DNA of 64,000 bases from an uncultured Isosphaeraceae bacterium. GTDB taxonomy: Bacteria; Planctomycetota; Planctomycetia; Isosphaerales; Isosphaeraceae. The translations under genes were made by a program, and so were the position numbers. Below the pieces are notes generated by a model. That model worked only from the letters and a program-made list of their open reading frames with translations, was not told the DNA's origin and did no database searches. This document shows, one piece after another, positions 1 to 7,886 of this stretch. Each line of letters starts with the position of its first letter. Position 1 is the stretch's first letter. The stretch spans positions 62,001 through 126,000 of the forward strand of contig CAMFLR010000003.1 of NCBI GenBank assembly GCA_945957605.1, given 5' to 3'.

Positions 1-371
1 TTTAGACTTCTTCCCAGCCCGAACCAGAACCACCCCATGAGCACGCCGATTAGCACGGGAACTGCGACATCAGTGAACAGGTTCGCGAACTCATTGTTCG
101 CCGGCGGCAAGACTCTCCCGCGCCACGCACCGCCGAACGGCGAATCACCGCGACCTCGCAGGATTTCGACGACGCCCATCAATCCGATCGCCGCGGATAA
201 GATCGCCAGCCCCTGAAAAAGCGTTCCAACCAATTGGATCAACGTATGACGAAGCGCCAGCGAGCGATCACTTCGGCCATCCGAGATGATAAACAACTCG
301 CCGTCGCCCGGCTTCGATCCCTCAACGGGCTTGGCTGTGAACTCTGGATCGTCGGCCCCAGACACCCACAT
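1..371 (-). CDS. Hypothetical membrane protein, C-terminus cut by window edge
   Basis: An open frame runs on the minus strand from an ATG at 371 to the left edge without a stop, so at least 123 residues are present and the C-terminus is missing. A strong Shine-Dalgarno (AGGAGG) lies about 5 nt upstream of the ATG, which fixes the start. The N-terminal 43 residues are polar and soluble. Two hydrophobic segments follow, at about residues 44-71 (rich in L, I, G, A) and 100-120, with an arginine-rich loop between them. I recognise no family. The gene is divergent from the hypothetical protein beginning at 559. The intact reading frame, clean ribosome site and two well-formed membrane spans make it a likely real gene. 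Confidence 0.7.
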   Translation of the reverse strand, partial: MWVSGADDPEFTAKPVEGSKPGDGELFIISDGRSDRSLALRHTLIQLVGTLFQGLAILSAAIGLMGVVEILRGRGDSPFGGAWRGRVLPPANNEFANLFTDVAVPVLIGVLMGWFWFGLGRSL

Positions 372-558
372 GGTGCCTCCTGTTTATCCAGGACCTTAAA
401 CATCGAATTGCATTGATGCTACCACTGGTGACGATTACCCGCAACCTTGGCTCATCTACCGACTTGCCTTCGCCAACACACGACTTCGTCAGAATTCCCA
501 ACATAAGAGTCGATTGAGAGGGCAAAATACGTGACTGAGATCAATCTGCAAAGCAATT

Positions 559-1302
559 TTGATCGCCCCGGCGCAGAGGAAAGCGAAGACGTGCCGCACA
601 TCGTCGAAACATGCGATTGTCTTGACGTCTGCGCTTGTTTCGGCGGTGTGGTGTTTTGCAACCTCGACCGCGGGACAACCAGGCAAGCCGATCGACCAGG
701 AAACGATCGAGCGAGAGACAATCATCATGCCTGGCGATGCCCAGCTACGTGGGGCTGTGGAATTCTTTAAATTCGAAGCCAGGTCGCATCATGAACAGTA
801 CGACGCGGCTGTGCGCCTCGGGTACGTTCACATTGCCGAGTTGCTCAAATACTCGTATGAAACGACGCTCTGCTACGCCGGTTGGTGGTACTACCGGAAT
901 TCAGATTCACACCGTGCAGAATCGTTTTGGGATGATGCGGTTGCAAATGGAACGGTCGTTGCCGATCGATGCGAATTAATCGCGCGAGATATACGATGGT
1001 TAAGATTCATCGCAGGGCAAGCGCGCCTTGCCGAACATTTGGTCAGCCATTACAGCGCGCTCGACGAGCAGCGAATCAAGAGCTGGCCGCTCATTCTTCC
1101 GGCCGATCTTGAATGCGAGTGGCGGTTCCTGGACTGGGCCAAGGACGAATTCTACGAAAAGGCATACATCTACATTTGGCCCATCCATTTGGGGGCAAAG
1201 AAGATGCAGCGATTTCGCGACCTGCGAACGCAACTACTCACGGAAAAGCACAGACGTTGCTCTACTTCGAGAATTAGGGAGAACGCCGCCGGCTTGACGT
1301 AA
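559..1302 (+). CDS. Hypothetical exported protein
   Basis: This 247-residue frame has no family I recognise. The only upstream in-frame start is a TTG at 559 with no clear Shine-Dalgarno; a stop at 532-534 closes the frame just before it. The N-terminus is basic (QRKAK..R..SK) and is followed by a hydrophobic stretch at about residues 19-38 ending in TSTAG, which resembles a Sec signal peptide. The mature part is rich in Trp, Tyr and His (for example GWWYYRN and YIYIWPIH) and looks like a compact helical domain. The last 15 residues are Arg/Ser/Thr-rich and look less protein-like, so a frameshift near 1250 is possible. The gene stands alone between the divergent membrane protein and the esterase. 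Confidence 0.5.
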   Translation: MIAPAQRKAKTCRTSSKHAIVLTSALVSAVWCFATSTAGQPGKPIDQETIERETIIMPGDAQLRGAVEFFKFEARSHHEQYDAAVRLGYVHIAELLKYSYETTLCYAGWWYYRNSDSHRAESFWDDAVANGTVVADRCELIARDIRWLRFIAGQARLAEHLVSHYSALDEQRIKSWPLILPADLECEWRFLDWAKDEFYEKAYIYIWPIHLGAKKMQRFRDLRTQLLTEKHRRCSTSRIRENAAGLT

Positions 1303-1446
1303 TCGCGATAATCGCCACAATTCGCTCGCTTTGCCGGCCTAAACCCAAAAACATGGCATCATGATGCGTTTTTATGACTCAGAATAGTTCTCGACCGCAC
1401 GGTCTGATCGCTTCGCCGCGCTCGAAATCATCCCTTGAGCCATAAA

Positions 1447-2478
1447 ATGAGCCGAACATCGCGGAGCTACGCGAGCCGTCGATTGCGCGCATTTGTGCCT
1501 GACGAGGTCGAGTCGCTCGACCAACGGCAGCTACCATCATCTGGCCTGGCTAATCCTGTTCCCGCTGATTCCCGAGTCATCGAGCAACTCTCGCCCGACC
1601 GCGCCAATCTGGGCGAGCGCGTGATCAAGAACATCACCTACACGCACCACGGCAGACGGGTGGAAAAGCTCGACCTCTACTTGCCGGTCGGACAGGCTCC
1701 AGAGGGGGGCTGGCCGATCATCCTTGCGTTTCCCGGTGGCGGTTGGCGCTGGGCGAGCCGGGCTGATTACGGTGGACGCGTCTCGGTCTTCACGCATCTG
1801 GGCTACGCAGTTGCTGGCGTCGATTACACTTACGCGTCGAGTTCGGGCGGCCACACCTGGCCCGCCAACCTTCAAGATGCGCGTGCGGCCGTCGGCTGGG
1901 TTCACCGCAACGCCGACAAGTTCAATCTCGACACGAGCAAGATCGTGGCGATGGGAGAATCGGCAGGCGCCCACATCGCGCTACTTTTAGGTACTTATCC
2001 GCCAACCAAGGTCATCAGCGGCGTGCCCAACACCAACGCGCCCGTCGATCCCAAGCAGGCCGCCGCGACGCACATTGCGGCCGTCGTCGACTTCTACGGC
2101 CCGACCGATCTGACTGCCCTCTACAATGAAAGCCGCGCCTCGGTCATTCCCTATTTTACGACATTCCTCGGTGGCCCGCCCTCGCAATATCCCGACCGCT
2201 ACACCGCCGCATCGCCCATAACTTACGTCAACGCTAATACGCCGCCCATTTTCATCGCCCAAGGGCTCGACGACCCGACCGTCCTCCCATCGCAGTCGTA
2301 CGAACTTGATAGCGCACTCACAAAAGCAGGGGTTCCGCACACGCTTGTCACAATCTCCTGGGCCGCCCACGGATTTCCGTTTCAGCTCGGCAATGTGAAC
2401 CTTGTGCCCGCGATCAAGCAATTCCTTAACGGCGCCCTGAACGGCACGCCGCTTCCTCCGTCGCAACAGATTGGTTGA
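1447..2478 (+). CDS. Alpha/beta hydrolase, esterase/lipase-like
   Basis: A 343-residue protein of the carboxylesterase/BD-FAE-like alpha/beta hydrolase group. The oxyanion-hole segment reads FPGGGW. The nucleophile elbow is GESAG with Ser172, the acid is probably Asp275 or Asp276 (QGLDDPT), and the base is His308 (AAHGF). All three triad positions are present and in the expected order, so it should be active. Substrate is unknown; an ester of a plant or microbial polysaccharide is plausible. I start at ATG 1447, not the in-frame TTG at 1435; neither has a good ribosome site. The N-terminus is basic without a classical signal peptide, and residues about 18-31 contain VESLDQRQLPSS, close to the LEDRRLPA motif of the large Ig-repeat protein at 12-17 kb. 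It stands alone. Confidence 0.85.
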   Translation: MSRTSRSYASRRLRAFVPDEVESLDQRQLPSSGLANPVPADSRVIEQLSPDRANLGERVIKNITYTHHGRRVEKLDLYLPVGQAPEGGWPIILAFPGGGWRWASRADYGGRVSVFTHLGYAVAGVDYTYASSSGGHTWPANLQDARAAVGWVHRNADKFNLDTSKIVAMGESAGAHIALLLGTYPPTKVISGVPNTNAPVDPKQAAATHIAAVVDFYGPTDLTALYNESRASVIPYFTTFLGGPPSQYPDRYTAASPITYVNANTPPIFIAQGLDDPTVLPSQSYELDSALTKAGVPHTLVTISWAAHGFPFQLGNVNLVPAIKQFLNGALNGTPLPPSQQIG

Positions 2479-2530
2479 TTTGTACTTACGACACGAATCC
2501 GACATTCTGGTCCACGCTGTTCCTTCGGTT

Positions 2531-2560
2531 TGACGTGACGGGGGCGATTAAGGTACGATA
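2531..2560 (+). promoter_or_regulatory. Probable sigma70-type promoter for rpsB-tsf
   Basis: TTGACG at 2531-2536 and TACGAT at 2555-2560 are separated by 18 bp, close to the consensus housekeeping promoter. The site lies about 110 nt upstream of the rpsB start, leaving a leader long enough for autogenous control, though I see no defined S2-binding structure. This is a consensus match only. Confidence 0.5.
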
Positions 2561-2669
2561 TTCCTTCGCAAATTGTCCGCCCCACTGACTTTTGGAACAG
2601 CCGCCCGGGGCAAGTCGCCTTGGGATCGCGGCTCGGAATCGTCCTGTTTCGACCTGGGAGGTCGGCCTC

Positions 2670-3641
2670 GTGTCCATCGCGGTAAAAGACTTGATCGACG
2701 CTGGAGTGCATTTCGGTCACCGGGCCAGCCGGTGGAACCCCAAGATGAAGCCGTATATTTACGGCAAGCGCAACCTGATTCATATCATTGACTTGAAAGA
2801 GACCGTCCGCGGTCTCCTCCGCGCGACCAAGTTCTTCCACCGCGTTGCGGCGAACAACGGTCTCATCCTGTTCGTCGGCACGAAGCGCCAGGCCGCCGAG
2901 ACGCTCGTCGAAGAGTGCAACCGCTGCCAGATGCCGTACGTCACCGAGCGCTGGCTGGGTGGTACGCTCACGAACTTCCGTACGATTCGCAGCCGGCTCG
3001 AACGCCTTGAAGAGCTCGAGGAAACCCTCGACGGCGAACAGGCGCTTAGCTACTCGAAGAAGATGATCTCGACGCTCACTCGTGAGCGCCAGAAGATCGA
3101 CCGCAACCTGTCGGGCATCCGGCACATGACCCGCCTGCCCGAAGCCCTCTTCATCATTGACCCGCACCGTGAGCACATCGCGGTTTCGGAAGCCAAGAAG
3201 CTGGGAATCAAGGTCGTTTCGCTCCTCGACACCGACTGCGACCCCGATGACGTCGATTTGCCAATTCCCGGCAACGACGACAGCATGCGGTCGATCGAGC
3301 TGATCGTGAAGCGCCTTGTCGACGCGATCATCGAAGGCAAGGCCTCGGCCCCGACCGAGCCCCCCGCCCGCGAAGGCGACCAGCAGGGCCAGCGTCGTGA
3401 CGATCGCGATCGTCGTGACCGTGGCGGCAACCAGGGTGGTGGACGTCCTGGTGGTAACCAGGGTGGCGGCCGCGGCCCGGCCATCGCTCGCTCGGCCGTT
3501 CGCGCTGCGGCTCCGGCCGAAGGTGGCGAAGCTCCTGCTGCCGACGCTCCGGCTCCGGTCGAATCGAGCGCACCGGCCGAGACCCCGGCTCCGGCCCCGG
3601 AAGCGACTCCCGCTCCCGAAGCTCCGTCCGCCGGCGAATAA
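2670..3641 (+). CDS. rpsB: 30S ribosomal protein S2 with long low-complexity C-terminal tail
   Basis: Ribosomal protein S2, which sits at the head-body junction of the 30S subunit and helps dock S1. The GTG at 2670 is preceded by GGGAGG with 8 nt spacing and gives the typical N-terminus [17 protein letters not shown]; upstream in-frame codons are not needed. The core (residues 1 to about 224) carries hallmark segments such as [31 protein letters not shown] and the [10 protein letters not shown] region. Unusually, about 100 further residues follow: a Gln/Gly/Arg stretch with GNQGGGR repeats and alternating D/R, then an Ala/Pro/Glu-rich acidic tail. Most S2 proteins end soon after the core. It heads the canonical rpsB-tsf-pyrH-frr order. 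Confidence 0.97.
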   Translation: MSIAVKDLIDAGVHFGHRASRWNPKMKPYIYGKRNLIHIIDLKETVRGLLRATKFFHRVAANNGLILFVGTKRQAAETLVEECNRCQMPYVTERWLGGTLTNFRTIRSRLERLEELEETLDGEQALSYSKKMISTLTRERQKIDRNLSGIRHMTRLPEALFIIDPHREHIAVSEAKKLGIKVVSLLDTDCDPDDVDLPIPGNDDSMRSIELIVKRLVDAIIEGKASAPTEPPAREGDQQGQRRDDRDRRDRGGNQGGGRPGGNQGGGRGPAIARSAVRAAAPAEGGEAPAADAPAPVESSAPAETPAPAPEATPAPEAPSAGE

Positions 3642-3833
3642 GCGGCACGGGCACGAATTACGATCGAACGAACCGTTACGCGTGGCGCGGGGTCTTGTCT
3701 TCGGAACGACCTCGCGCCATTCTGTGTCGATGCATCGGACCGCCTTCAGGTCTCGCACTGGCGGGATCGGACGCGGAACATCCGGCCGAGAGAATTCCAC
3801 GACCTAACGGACTGCCAAGAAGGAGACCCTGCG

Positions 3834-4448
3834 ATGGCCGAGATCACGGCCCAGATGGTGAACGACTTCCGGAAAACAACCGGCCTCGGCCTGATGGAGT
3901 GCAAAACTCTCTTGAAAGAGGCCGACGGTGATCCCAAGAAGGCCATCGAACTCGCGAAGGCGAAGCACGGCAAGAACGCGGAAAACCGCGCCGGCCGCGC
4001 CACGAACGCCGGCCGCGTCGAAGTTTACATTCATCACGACGCCAAGCAGGGCGCGATGGTCGAGCTGAACTGCGAGACCGACTTCGTCGCCCGCAACGAT
4101 GAGTTCCGTCAGCTTTCGAAGGATCTCGCGGTCCACATCCTTGGGGCCAACCCCAAGTACATCAACCGCGACGACATGCCGGCCGAAGCGCTCGCCGCCC
4201 AGAAGGCCGCGCTCGAAGCCGCTGCCGCCAACAAGCCGGAAAACATTCGCGAGAAGATCGTCGAAGGCCAGCTTTCCCGCTGGGCCGGCGAACAGCGCGT
4301 CCTGATGGACCAGCCGTTCGTGAAGGACGACGCCAAGACGATCCGCCAGATCGTTCAGGAAGTCAACGCGCGTACGGGTGAGAATATCACCATCGGCCGG
4401 TTCGCCCGCTTCATCGTCGGCGAAGCCGCGACGACCGAAGAAGCCTGA
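3834..4448 (+). CDS. tsf: Translation elongation factor Ts
   Basis: EF-Ts, the nucleotide exchange factor for EF-Tu. It is 204 residues, the short form with a single core subdomain, as in Thermus, not the roughly 280-residue E. coli type. The N-terminal UBA-like domain contains TGLGLMECKTLLKEADGD, and the core contains the highly conserved CETDFVARNDEF. The ATG at 3834 has an AAGGAGA ribosome site 8-9 nt upstream. It lies 192 nt after rpsB and is likely co-transcribed. The last codons (ACCGAAGAAGCCTGA) are partly duplicated about 110 bp downstream, flanking an inverted repeat. Confidence 0.96.
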   Translation: MAEITAQMVNDFRKTTGLGLMECKTLLKEADGDPKKAIELAKAKHGKNAENRAGRATNAGRVEVYIHHDAKQGAMVELNCETDFVARNDEFRQLSKDLAVHILGANPKYINRDDMPAEALAAQKAALEAAAANKPENIREKIVEGQLSRWAGEQRVLMDQPFVKDDAKTIRQIVQEVNARTGENITIGRFARFIVGEAATTEEA

Positions 4449-4567
4449 TCGACTGTAAGGCATTCGACTGGGTGGCTGGGATTTGGGTTGAGCGAAGCGA
4501 AAGAAGCCTCAGGGTTTCAAACTTCGCGTCATAATCTCAGCCACCTGACACCGAAGCCTGATCGACC
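4434..4567 (+). repeat. Inverted-repeat element flanked by a duplication of the tsf 3' end
   Basis: The arms GGTGGCTGGGATT (4471-4483) and AATCTCAGCCACC (4534-4546) are complementary at 12 of 13 positions. They are flanked by direct repeats: ACCGAAGAAGCCTGATCGAC at 4434-4453 (overlapping the end of tsf) and the same sequence lacking AAG at 4551-4567. This could be a small palindromic intergenic element that inserted with duplication of its target, or a local tandem duplication. The transcript would form a hairpin between tsf and pyrH. Confidence 0.6.
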
Positions 4568-4668
4568 GGTTTACTGCAAGAACTCGCATCGCGGATCGGC
4601 GGAATCGTCCTATTTCCTGGCATGAGCATTTGCCGGTCAACGACAGATCCGCCCCAGGAGACTCTTCA

Positions 4669-5436
4669 TTGGACGCCATTCACGCTGGTCCGCCTGTGTT
4701 CAAGCGAGTTCTACTCAAGCTCTCCGGTGAGAGCTTTTGCCGCCCCGGCCAGGGGGGAATCGACGTCGAAGAAGTAAGCCGGATCGCCCGGCAAGCCTCA
4801 CGCGTCGCCGCGCGCGGAGTTGAAGTCGCCATCGTCGTCGGCGGTGGCAACATCCTCCGAGGTGCATCGCTCCGCGGTTCGCAAGTGATCAAAGAAGCGA
4901 CAGCCCATTATATGGGAATGACTGCAACGGTCATCAACGGCCTCGCGCTTCAGGATGCACTTGAATCGGTCGGCTGCGCAACGCGGCTCATGACGACGAT
5001 TCATATGGCCGAGATCGCCGAACCATTCATTCGCCGCCGTGCATTGAGCCATCTCGCCAAGGGACGGGTGATCATCCTTGCCACGGGAACCGGCAGCCCG
5101 TTCGTTACGACCGACACCGCCGCCGCCCTTCGCGGTAAGGAACTCGGCGTCGACGTGATCTTGAAGGCGACGCGCGTCGAAGGTGTTTACTCGGCCGACC
5201 CCGAGAAGAACCCGCACGCCGTTCTCTACGATACACTGACCTATCAGCGTATGATTCAGGAAAGCCTGAAGGTCATGGATATGACGGCCATCGGCATGTG
5301 TCTCGAGAACAACGTGCCGATCATGGTGTTCAACTTCAAGAAGGAAGGGAACATCGAGCGGGCGATTGCCGGCGAGCCAATTGGCACCTGGATTTCGACC
5401 TCCCCGCGCCCCCGGCCCGGTAGTGCTACCGAGTGA
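4669..5436 (+). CDS. pyrH: Uridylate kinase (UMP kinase)
   Basis: Bacterial UMP kinase of the amino-acid-kinase fold, converting UMP and ATP to UDP; usually a hexamer regulated by GTP and UTP. The sequence [12 protein letters not shown] marks the phosphate-binding start, followed by [10 protein letters not shown], the [18 protein letters not shown] segment and the C-terminal NNVPIMVFN. The start is TTG at 4669: AGGAG lies 8 nt upstream and the product length (255 residues) fits the family. A TTG at 4630 would add 13 residues but has no ribosome site. A short extra C-terminal tail ([11 protein letters not shown]) is present. It is third in the rpsB-tsf-pyrH-frr order. Confidence 0.96.
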   Translation: MDAIHAGPPVFKRVLLKLSGESFCRPGQGGIDVEEVSRIARQASRVAARGVEVAIVVGGGNILRGASLRGSQVIKEATAHYMGMTATVINGLALQDALESVGCATRLMTTIHMAEIAEPFIRRRALSHLAKGRVIILATGTGSPFVTTDTAAALRGKELGVDVILKATRVEGVYSADPEKNPHAVLYDTLTYQRMIQESLKVMDMTAIGMCLENNVPIMVFNFKKEGNIERAIAGEPIGTWISTSPRPRPGSATE

Positions 5437-5549
5437 TCGAGCTTCCTCTTTTGAGGAGCCCGGTGTCGGCTGCGCCTGATCTCGCTAGAATGATGAAAAG
5501 ATGAAAACGGCCGCGATCGCGACCGCTGCTTGCTCCGCGAGGTGATTTC

Positions 5550-6110
5550 ATGAGCATCGAAGAAATAGCTCTCGAAGCTGAAGAACGGATGGAAAAGAGC
5601 ATCGCCCTGCTGAGCGATCAGCTCAAGGGTGTCCGCACCGGCCGGGCAAACGTCGGCCTGGTCGATTCGATTCGCGTCGAATACTACGGCTCGTTCACTC
5701 CGCTCAAACAGCTCGCGAACCTGAGCACCCCCGAGCCGCAGCAGATTCTGATCCGCCCGTTCGACCAGCAAGTCCTCGGCGACATCGTCAAGGCGATCCA
5801 GGCGTCCGACCTCGGCCTCACGCCGAACTCCGACAACAAGGTGATCCGCCTGAACGTCCCCTCGCTGTCGGTCGAACAGCGTAAGAAGCTCGTTGCCCGC
5901 ACGAAGGACCTCGCCGAAGAAGCCCGCGTCGCGATCCGCAACATCAGGCGCGACGCGAACAAGCAGGCCGACAAAGAGCTCGAGGACAAGATCCTCACCG
6001 AGGACGATCTCGAAACGTGCAAGGAAGAGATCCAGAGCCTGACGAAGAAGTTCGAGGCGAAGGTGAATGACCTTGCCGAGAAGAAGTCGAACGAAATCCT
6101 CGAAGTATGA
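5550..6110 (+). CDS. frr: Ribosome recycling factor
   Basis: Ribosome recycling factor, 186 residues as expected, which splits post-termination ribosomes together with EF-G. The segments LKGVRTGRANVGLVD, the VEYYGSFTPLKQLANL start of domain II, and the C-terminal helix NIRRDANK are typical. The ATG at 5550 follows GAGGTG with 8 nt spacing. It lies 113 nt after pyrH; a small imperfect hairpin (about 5441-5459) sits in that gap. It is the last protein gene of the translation cluster, followed by tRNA-Val. Confidence 0.96.
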   Translation: MSIEEIALEAEERMEKSIALLSDQLKGVRTGRANVGLVDSIRVEYYGSFTPLKQLANLSTPEPQQILIRPFDQQVLGDIVKAIQASDLGLTPNSDNKVIRLNVPSLSVEQRKKLVARTKDLAEEARVAIRNIRRDANKQADKELEDKILTEDDLETCKEEIQSLTKKFEAKVNDLAEKKSNEILEV

Positions 6111-6142
6111 GCAAAAACCAGGGCGAACGCGGTTGTGGCCGC

Positions 6143-6171
6143 TTGACTCCGCCCGCCTTCGCCGCTATGTT
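6143..6171 (+). promoter_or_regulatory. Probable promoter of tRNA-Val
   Basis: TTGACT (6143-6148), a 17-bp spacer and TATGTT (6166-6171) make a good housekeeping promoter whose start point would fall about 7 nt before the tRNA. The overlapping TATAAG at 6171-6176 is a less well spaced alternative. Consensus match only. Confidence 0.5.
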
Positions 6172-6184
6172 ATAAGCTCACGCA

Positions 6185-6258
6185 GGGCGTTTAGCTCAGT
6201 TGGCTAGAGCACCAGCTCGACACGCTGGGGGTCGTAGGTTCAAGTCCTACAACGCCCA
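6185..6258 (+). tRNA. tRNA-Val, anticodon GAC
   Basis: A 74-nt cloverleaf folds perfectly: acceptor GGGCGTT/AACGCCC, D stem GCTC/GAGC, anticodon stem CCAGC/GCTGG, T stem GTAGG/CCTAC with loop TTCAAGT, discriminator A, and no encoded CCA. The seven-base anticodon loop TCGACAC gives anticodon GAC (6219-6221), reading GUC and GUU. Position 33, almost always U, is C here (6218). A rho-independent terminator follows about 40 nt downstream. Confidence 0.93.
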
Positions 6259-6295
6259 TTAATCAAGGACGACTCCTAACGTCGCTCCTGAAAAT

Positions 6296-6345
6296 ATCCT
6301 CGGCAACTCTGCCAGAATCTTCTGACAGGCTGCCGAGGATTTTTT
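6296..6345 (+). terminator. Rho-independent terminator after tRNA-Val
   Basis: ATCCTCGGCA (6296-6305) pairs perfectly with TGCCGAGGAT (6331-6340) and is followed by a run of six T. It ends the tRNA transcript. On the other strand it lies just beyond the stop of the convergent permease gene, where the T tract is weaker, so it may act in both directions. Confidence 0.85.
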
Positions 6346-6393
6346 GCGCGTAGTGAAACCAGAGATTTCACGGTCGTTCGGAAGCGGTGGCGA

Positions 6394-7674
6394 CTACTCC
6401 GAACGCAGCGCTTCGACTGGGTCCATCATCGACGCCCGTCGCGCGGGGTAGACGCCGAAGATCACGCCGATCATCAGTGCGATCACGAACGCAACGATCG
6501 GCGAGAAGGGCCGAATCACAGCGGGGATGCCCGAGAAGTGTGAGACGAACGGCGGAATCGCCAGTCCGAGCCCAACGCCAAGAATTCCGCCAGTCGCTGA
6601 GATGACGGACGTTTCGACCAGGAATTGCGTGATGATGTCGCGACGCTTCGCTCCCAGCGCCCGGCGAATACCGATCTCGCGCGTTCGCTCGGAAACCGTG
6701 GCGAGCATGATGTTCATGATCCCAATGCCGCCGACCACCAACGAAATGCCCGCAATCGACCCCAGCACCAGGTTGAAAATGCGTTTGGTGGCCTCGGCCT
6801 TTTCCAGCAGTTCGAGCGGTACGGTGACGCTGTAGTCCTTCTTGGGATGAGACTGAAGCAACAAGCTTTCGAGTGCCATCGCAGTTCGCTTGACGTCTTC
6901 CATGGATCCCACTGTCACGGTGATTTGGCTCAGTTCGATCTTTTCGGCCGAAAGCTGCCCCTGTTTCTCCCCGATGATCAAATCGCCGAACCGCGCACGA
7001 TCGGTGCTCAGCGGAATATAAACATCCTTGTTCAGATCCTGTGCCGAGAGACTGCTACCGGTCCCACCTGACGGTGCCTTGTATTTTGTCACGCCCACAA
7101 TCATGTAGTAGTGGTTTTCGCCGATACGAATCGACTGCCCGACGGGGCCGCCGAACGGAAAGAGTTTTGAAGCAATCTCGGAGCCGAGAATGGCGATATT
7201 GGACGCCTGTTCGATGTCGCGGTCGGTCAAGAATCGTCCTTCGGCGATCGACTGACCCGTGACCGCGAGGCAGTCGGGATTGGCGCCGACGATTCGCCCT
7301 TCCATCTCGAACTCATGATGTCGGACGTTTTTGCGGAACTCGCGCATGGGAGTCGCATTAACAACGGTGGGTACATTCTTGATGATGCGTTCAAAGTCGA
7401 GGTTGGTGAGTCCATATTTGAAGATGAGGCTTTGAGTCGATTCCTTCGACGGGTTCAACTCCTCAACCGGCTTCTTGCTCTGAATGATGACATTCGTCGC
7501 ACCCAGCTCGGCGATCTGCCGCTGCGCCTCGACGCTCGCCCCTTCAGCGATCGCCAGCATCGCGATCACTGATGATACGCCGAAAATCAGACCGAGCGCG
7601 GTGAGCAAAAAACGCAATTTGTGCAGCGTGAGGTTGCGAACGGCCAGCCTGACGATATTCCAGAGCTTGTACAT
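6394..7674 (-). CDS. MacB-like ABC transporter permease
   Basis: A 426-residue permease of the MacB/FtsX family. The N-terminus (RLAVRNLTLHKLRFLLTALGLIFGVSSVIAML) is membrane span 1. A periplasmic MacB_PCD-type domain of roughly 230 residues follows. Three C-terminal spans come next, with the conserved cytoplasmic loop MLATVSERTREIGIRRALGAKRRDI and the end PARRASMMDPVEALRSE. ATG 7674 gives the usual N-terminus; a GTG at 7719 would add 15 atypical residues. No nucleotide-binding domain is encoded here or next door, so a separate ATPase must be recruited. It is the last gene of a minus-strand operon after the TolC-like protein and the adaptor, 212 nt from the adaptor stop. Confidence 0.9.
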   Translation of the reverse strand: MYKLWNIVRLAVRNLTLHKLRFLLTALGLIFGVSSVIAMLAIAEGASVEAQRQIAELGATNVIIQSKKPVEELNPSKESTQSLIFKYGLTNLDFERIIKNVPTVVNATPMREFRKNVRHHEFEMEGRIVGANPDCLAVTGQSIAEGRFLTDRDIEQASNIAILGSEIASKLFPFGGPVGQSIRIGENHYYMIVGVTKYKAPSGGTGSSLSAQDLNKDVYIPLSTDRARFGDLIIGEKQGQLSAEKIELSQITVTVGSMEDVKRTAMALESLLLQSHPKKDYSVTVPLELLEKAEATKRIFNLVLGSIAGISLVVGGIGIMNIMLATVSERTREIGIRRALGAKRRDIITQFLVETSVISATGGILGVGLGLAIPPFVSHFSGIPAVIRPFSPIVAFVIALMIGVIFGVYPARRASMMDPVEALRSE

Positions 7675-7886
7675 AAGACTGGCCGTATGAATGAGATGCG
7701 AACCCGTAACGCGACGCACTTCGAATCGTGGCTCAAGCTGAGATTTCAGGGTGATGCCCTAACCGAGTCCTCGCTCCCATGCTCCGCGTGGGAGCGTCTC
7801 CGCGACCGCTCGGCGGTCATGAATTACCGCACATGCTTACAGATCGCAAATGGCCACGGAGCATTGTCACGAGGGTGGTCCTTTAG

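Noticed and set aside
2382-3800. A 472-codon minus-strand frame across rpsB
   Set aside because: Antisense to a certain ribosomal protein gene; Arg-rich composition and no ribosome site.
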